In this document: piece after piece, positions 62,035 through 64,000 of the stretch
Numbering within the stretch: position 1 is the first letter of the stretch
Layout of the letters: every line of letters begins with the position of its first letter
NCBI RefSeq assembly: GCF_947493865.1
Contig: NZ_CANLTC010000014.1
Coordinates: forward strand, 38,412 to 102,411
Length of the DNA stretch: 64,000 bases
Direction: 5' to 3'
Origin: an uncultured Halomonas sp.
GTDB lineage: Bacteria; Pseudomonadota; Gammaproteobacteria; Pseudomonadales; Halomonadaceae
Translations under genes and position numbers: made by a program
Notes under the pieces: model-generated
What the model saw: the letters and a program-made list of their open reading frames with translations, nothing else
The model's database searches: none
What the model was told of the DNA's origin: nothing

Positions 62035-63311
62035 CGGTAATGATGCTGTGCGTAATGACGGTGTTGCTGTTGCTTGGATTCCCCATGATGATGCCGTTAC
62101 TGGTTGCAGCAATTGCCGCTTTTATCTTTTATATACCAAGCCTGAGTCTACAGTTAGCGATTCAACAGATGATCAGTGGAATACAACCAGCAGCATTGAT
62201 TGCGGTGCCGATGTTCATATTGGCTGCGGATATCATCACTCGAGGCCATTCTGCCGATCGCTTGGTCGATGTGGTAATGCGCTTTATGGGACATATCCGA
62301 GGCGGGTTAGCCGTGTCTGTTACTTCGGCATGCGCCTTGTTCGGGGCAGTATGTGGTTCGACACAGGCTACCGTGGTGGCTGTCGGAGGAGCCATGCGCC
62401 CACGTATGTTAAAGGCGGGCTACAAGGATAGCTTTACCATCGGTTTGATCATCAACGCCGCGGATTTAGCTTACTTAATCCCTCCGTCCATTGGCATGAT
62501 CATCTACGGAGTCATCTCGGGCACGTCAATTTCCGAGCTATTCATTGCAGGCTTGGGTCCCGGCTTCCTGATTATCATATTGTTCTCTCTATATTGTATC
62601 TGGTATGCCAAGCGCCATGATCTACCTGTAGAGACGAAGGCTACCTGGAAGGAACGGTTTATTGCTATCCGCCGCGCGTTGTGGCCACTGGGTTTTCCAT
62701 TGATCATCGTGGGCGGCATCTATGGCGGTATCTTCAGCCCTACTGAGGCCGCGGCTGTCTGTGTGCTATATGCATTGATCCTGGAGTGGATCGTGTTTCG
62801 TTCGATAAAACTGCATGATTTCTATGACATAGCACTATCGACGGGGGCGGTAACGTCGATGGTGTTTATTTTGATCGCTGCTGGTGCTGTCTTTTCCTGG
62901 GTACTATCCTTCGCTCAAGTACCACAACAGATCATTTCCTCCATTGGTCTGGACGGTGCGGGACCGCTAGTTACCATGATTGCGATCAACATCGCCTTCT
63001 TCATCGGCTGTATGTTTGTCGATTCAATTGTTGTCATTCTTATTTTGGTACCTATCTTTGCCCCTCTGGTTAAAGCTGCCGGATTGGATCCCGTTCTAGT
63101 CGGTGTACTCATCACTCTACAGTTGGCTATTGGTGCGGCTACACCACCTTTCGGATGTAACATCTTCACCGCCGTGGCCGTATTCCGGCGGCCATTCATA
63201 GATGTGATTCGCGGCCTTCCCCCCTTCCTTATAATTCTATTGTTTGCAACAATTATGCTAATAACTTTTCCACAAATATCGCTCTTTCTGAGAGACCTCG
63301 CCTTTCGGTAA
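62031..63311 (+). CDS. dctM: TRAP transporter large membrane subunit, DctM family
   Basis: A 426-residue carrier subunit with about twelve helices: IPMFILAADIITRGHSADRL, SACALFGAVCGSTQATVVAV, YLIPPSIGMIIYGVISGTS and a C-terminal GAATPPFGCNIFT are typical of DctM. It uses the sodium gradient for uptake. Last gene of the unit; no terminator of strong form follows. Confidence 0.92.
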   Translation: MTVMMLCVMTVLLLLGFPMMMPLLVAAIAAFIFYIPSLSLQLAIQQMISGIQPAALIAVPMFILAADIITRGHSADRLVDVVMRFMGHIRGGLAVSVTSACALFGAVCGSTQATVVAVGGAMRPRMLKAGYKDSFTIGLIINAADLAYLIPPSIGMIIYGVISGTSISELFIAGLGPGFLIIILFSLYCIWYAKRHDLPVETKATWKERFIAIRRALWPLGFPLIIVGGIYGGIFSPTEAAAVCVLYALILEWIVFRSIKLHDFYDIALSTGAVTSMVFILIAAGAVFSWVLSFAQVPQQIISSIGLDGAGPLVTMIAINIAFFIGCMFVDSIVVILILVPIFAPLVKAAGLDPVLVGVLITLQLAIGAATPPFGCNIFTAVAVFRRPFIDVIRGLPPFLIILLFATIMLITFPQISLFLRDLAFR

Positions 63312-63694
63312 ATATGGTTTTAGAGTAGATGTATTATGCCATGACATCAAGAATTGTTATCATTCTTGGAAATACCTGAGTGAGAGACGGCATTTTTCAG
63401 GTCCTCTATAAAAAGCTTAGTGATGTATTGAGGTTCAGGCGATAGACGCATGACTAAAGTAAACCTGAATCCGTGAAGCCGGCGCCGACACTTTCCCTAT
63501 CACCGCCAGCGAGCACTTTTTGATCATTCGCCCCGTGCAAGTTGGCTTTCGCAAGCCCGTTATTGCCAAAACCCACCGTGCTGATCGGTGCTGACGGCCC
63601 GTTTTGTCATGCCTTTCCACCCGCCAGGCACGACATATCTGGCGATCGCGTGTCGCTTGGAACTGCTTGTGGATAGAGTGTCGCCGATTGACGG
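63312..63694. other. Gap between dctM and the insertion sequence
   Basis: No convincing gene. The part right of about 63455 is likely the non-coding 3' end of the IS1380-type element; a short frame at 63435-63701 has no recognisable homology. The exact element boundary and target duplication could not be fixed because only one end is in the window. Confidence 0.4.
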
Positions 63695-64000
63695 TCAGCA
63701 TGGCGTTCCTCGTGGATAACGCAGTCGGCTCCGCAGCGTCTTGAGCACCGTCATGCGCCCGATATCCTGCCCGAAGTCGAGGATGATCTGCCGTGCCTTG
63801 TGAATCACGAGAGCCGCACGGTGCACCAGCTCTTGTAGCACGGTGCGCAGCCGGCGCCGCTTGGCCGGGTGGCGAACCGGGCTCAGCTCGCCGGTCATGC
63901 CCAGCTGTCCCATCAGGCGCAGGATGTTGTAGGCCAACTGGGCGAGATGCAGGATCAGATCGTTGGTGGCGAACTTGCCGGACGGCAAGCGCTCCAGGTC
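63695..64000 (-). mobile_element. IS1380-family transposase, C-terminal end (continues beyond window)
   Basis: The minus-strand frame, open to the right edge, encodes DLERLPSGKFATNDLILHL followed by AYNILRLMGQLG and RHPAKRRRLRTVLQELV, the C-terminal signature of IS1380-type DDE transposases (DDE domain group 1). About 101 residues are visible of an enzyme usually near 430-460. It marks an insertion sequence at the edge of the TRAP/ureohydrolase segment. Confidence 0.85.

Noticed and set aside
63435..63701. 88-codon minus-strand frame beside the transposase
   Set aside because: Probably non-coding end of the insertion sequence; no protein family recognised and composition is unlike a gene.

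Overview
The window looks like chromosomal DNA of a GC-rich, aerobic, motile gammaproteobacterium, most likely a Halomonadaceae member (Halomonas or a close relative). This is inferred from the close resemblance of the type I-F Cas proteins to Pseudomonas-type sequences, from the compatible-solute and quaternary-amine genes (BCCT carrier, betaine-type binding protein, carnitine degradation), from a NalP-like protease and from the icmP-type iron cluster. No rRNA or tRNA gene was seen.

Layout. 1-2.9 kb: end of a C45-family amidohydrolase/acyltransferase and a chemoreceptor. 2.9-15.8 kb: a complete type I-F CRISPR-Cas locus on the minus strand, in transcription order cas1, cas2-3, (interruption), csy1, csy2, csy3, cas6f, leader, and an array of 57 repeats. 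16-24 kb: an exported protein of unknown function, a Zur-box-headed zinc importer (small membrane protein, znuC, znuB, znuA), an AttEFGH-like ABC system and glyoxalase I. 24-33 kb: betaine-type binding protein, NlpC/P60 lipoprotein, ferritin-like protein, 1-Cys peroxiredoxin, LhgO, a subtilisin autotransporter and an esterase. 33-44 kb: GabD, PoxB, a PuuB-like oxidase, a BCCT carrier, an atypical SDR with a DMT exporter, and LysR and XRE-cupin regulators. 44-51 kb: thiM-thiE behind a divergent TPP-riboswitch-like leader, then the four-gene imelysin (icmP) cluster. 51-56 kb: a succinate-semialdehyde dehydrogenase and an NmrA-like gene around a 1.5-kb-spaced duplication that left fragments of an araC gene and an alcohol dehydrogenase gene. 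56-59 kb: carnitine operon cdhBAC. 59-63.3 kb: a ureohydrolase gene broken by an in-frame TGA, then a DctPQM TRAP transporter. 63.7-64 kb: 3' end of an IS1380-family transposase.

Main result. The gap between cas2-3 and csy1 is not empty. It carries a ParDE toxin-antitoxin pair and, at 11416-11503 on the plus strand, what looks like a stand-alone crRNA-like gene: two degenerate I-F repeats of 28 nt separated by exactly 32 nt, with an extended -10 in front and a terminator behind. In the upstream repeat the Cas6f hairpin is kept by two compensatory base-pair changes. The downstream repeat is conserved only up to the expected Cas6f cut. Its spacer partly matches a site at 10542-10573 with a 5'-CC PAM, in the csy1-parD intergenic region. 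Fourteen of the first 17 positions pair, and the mismatches at 6, 12 and 18 fall on bases that Cascade flips out. The PAM is 2 bp from the -35 of a near-consensus csy promoter. This is the architecture expected of an RNA that guides the Csy complex to repress its own operon (CreR-like), possibly coupled to the adjacent toxin-antitoxin pair (CreTA-like). No expression data were available; this is a sequence-based inference.
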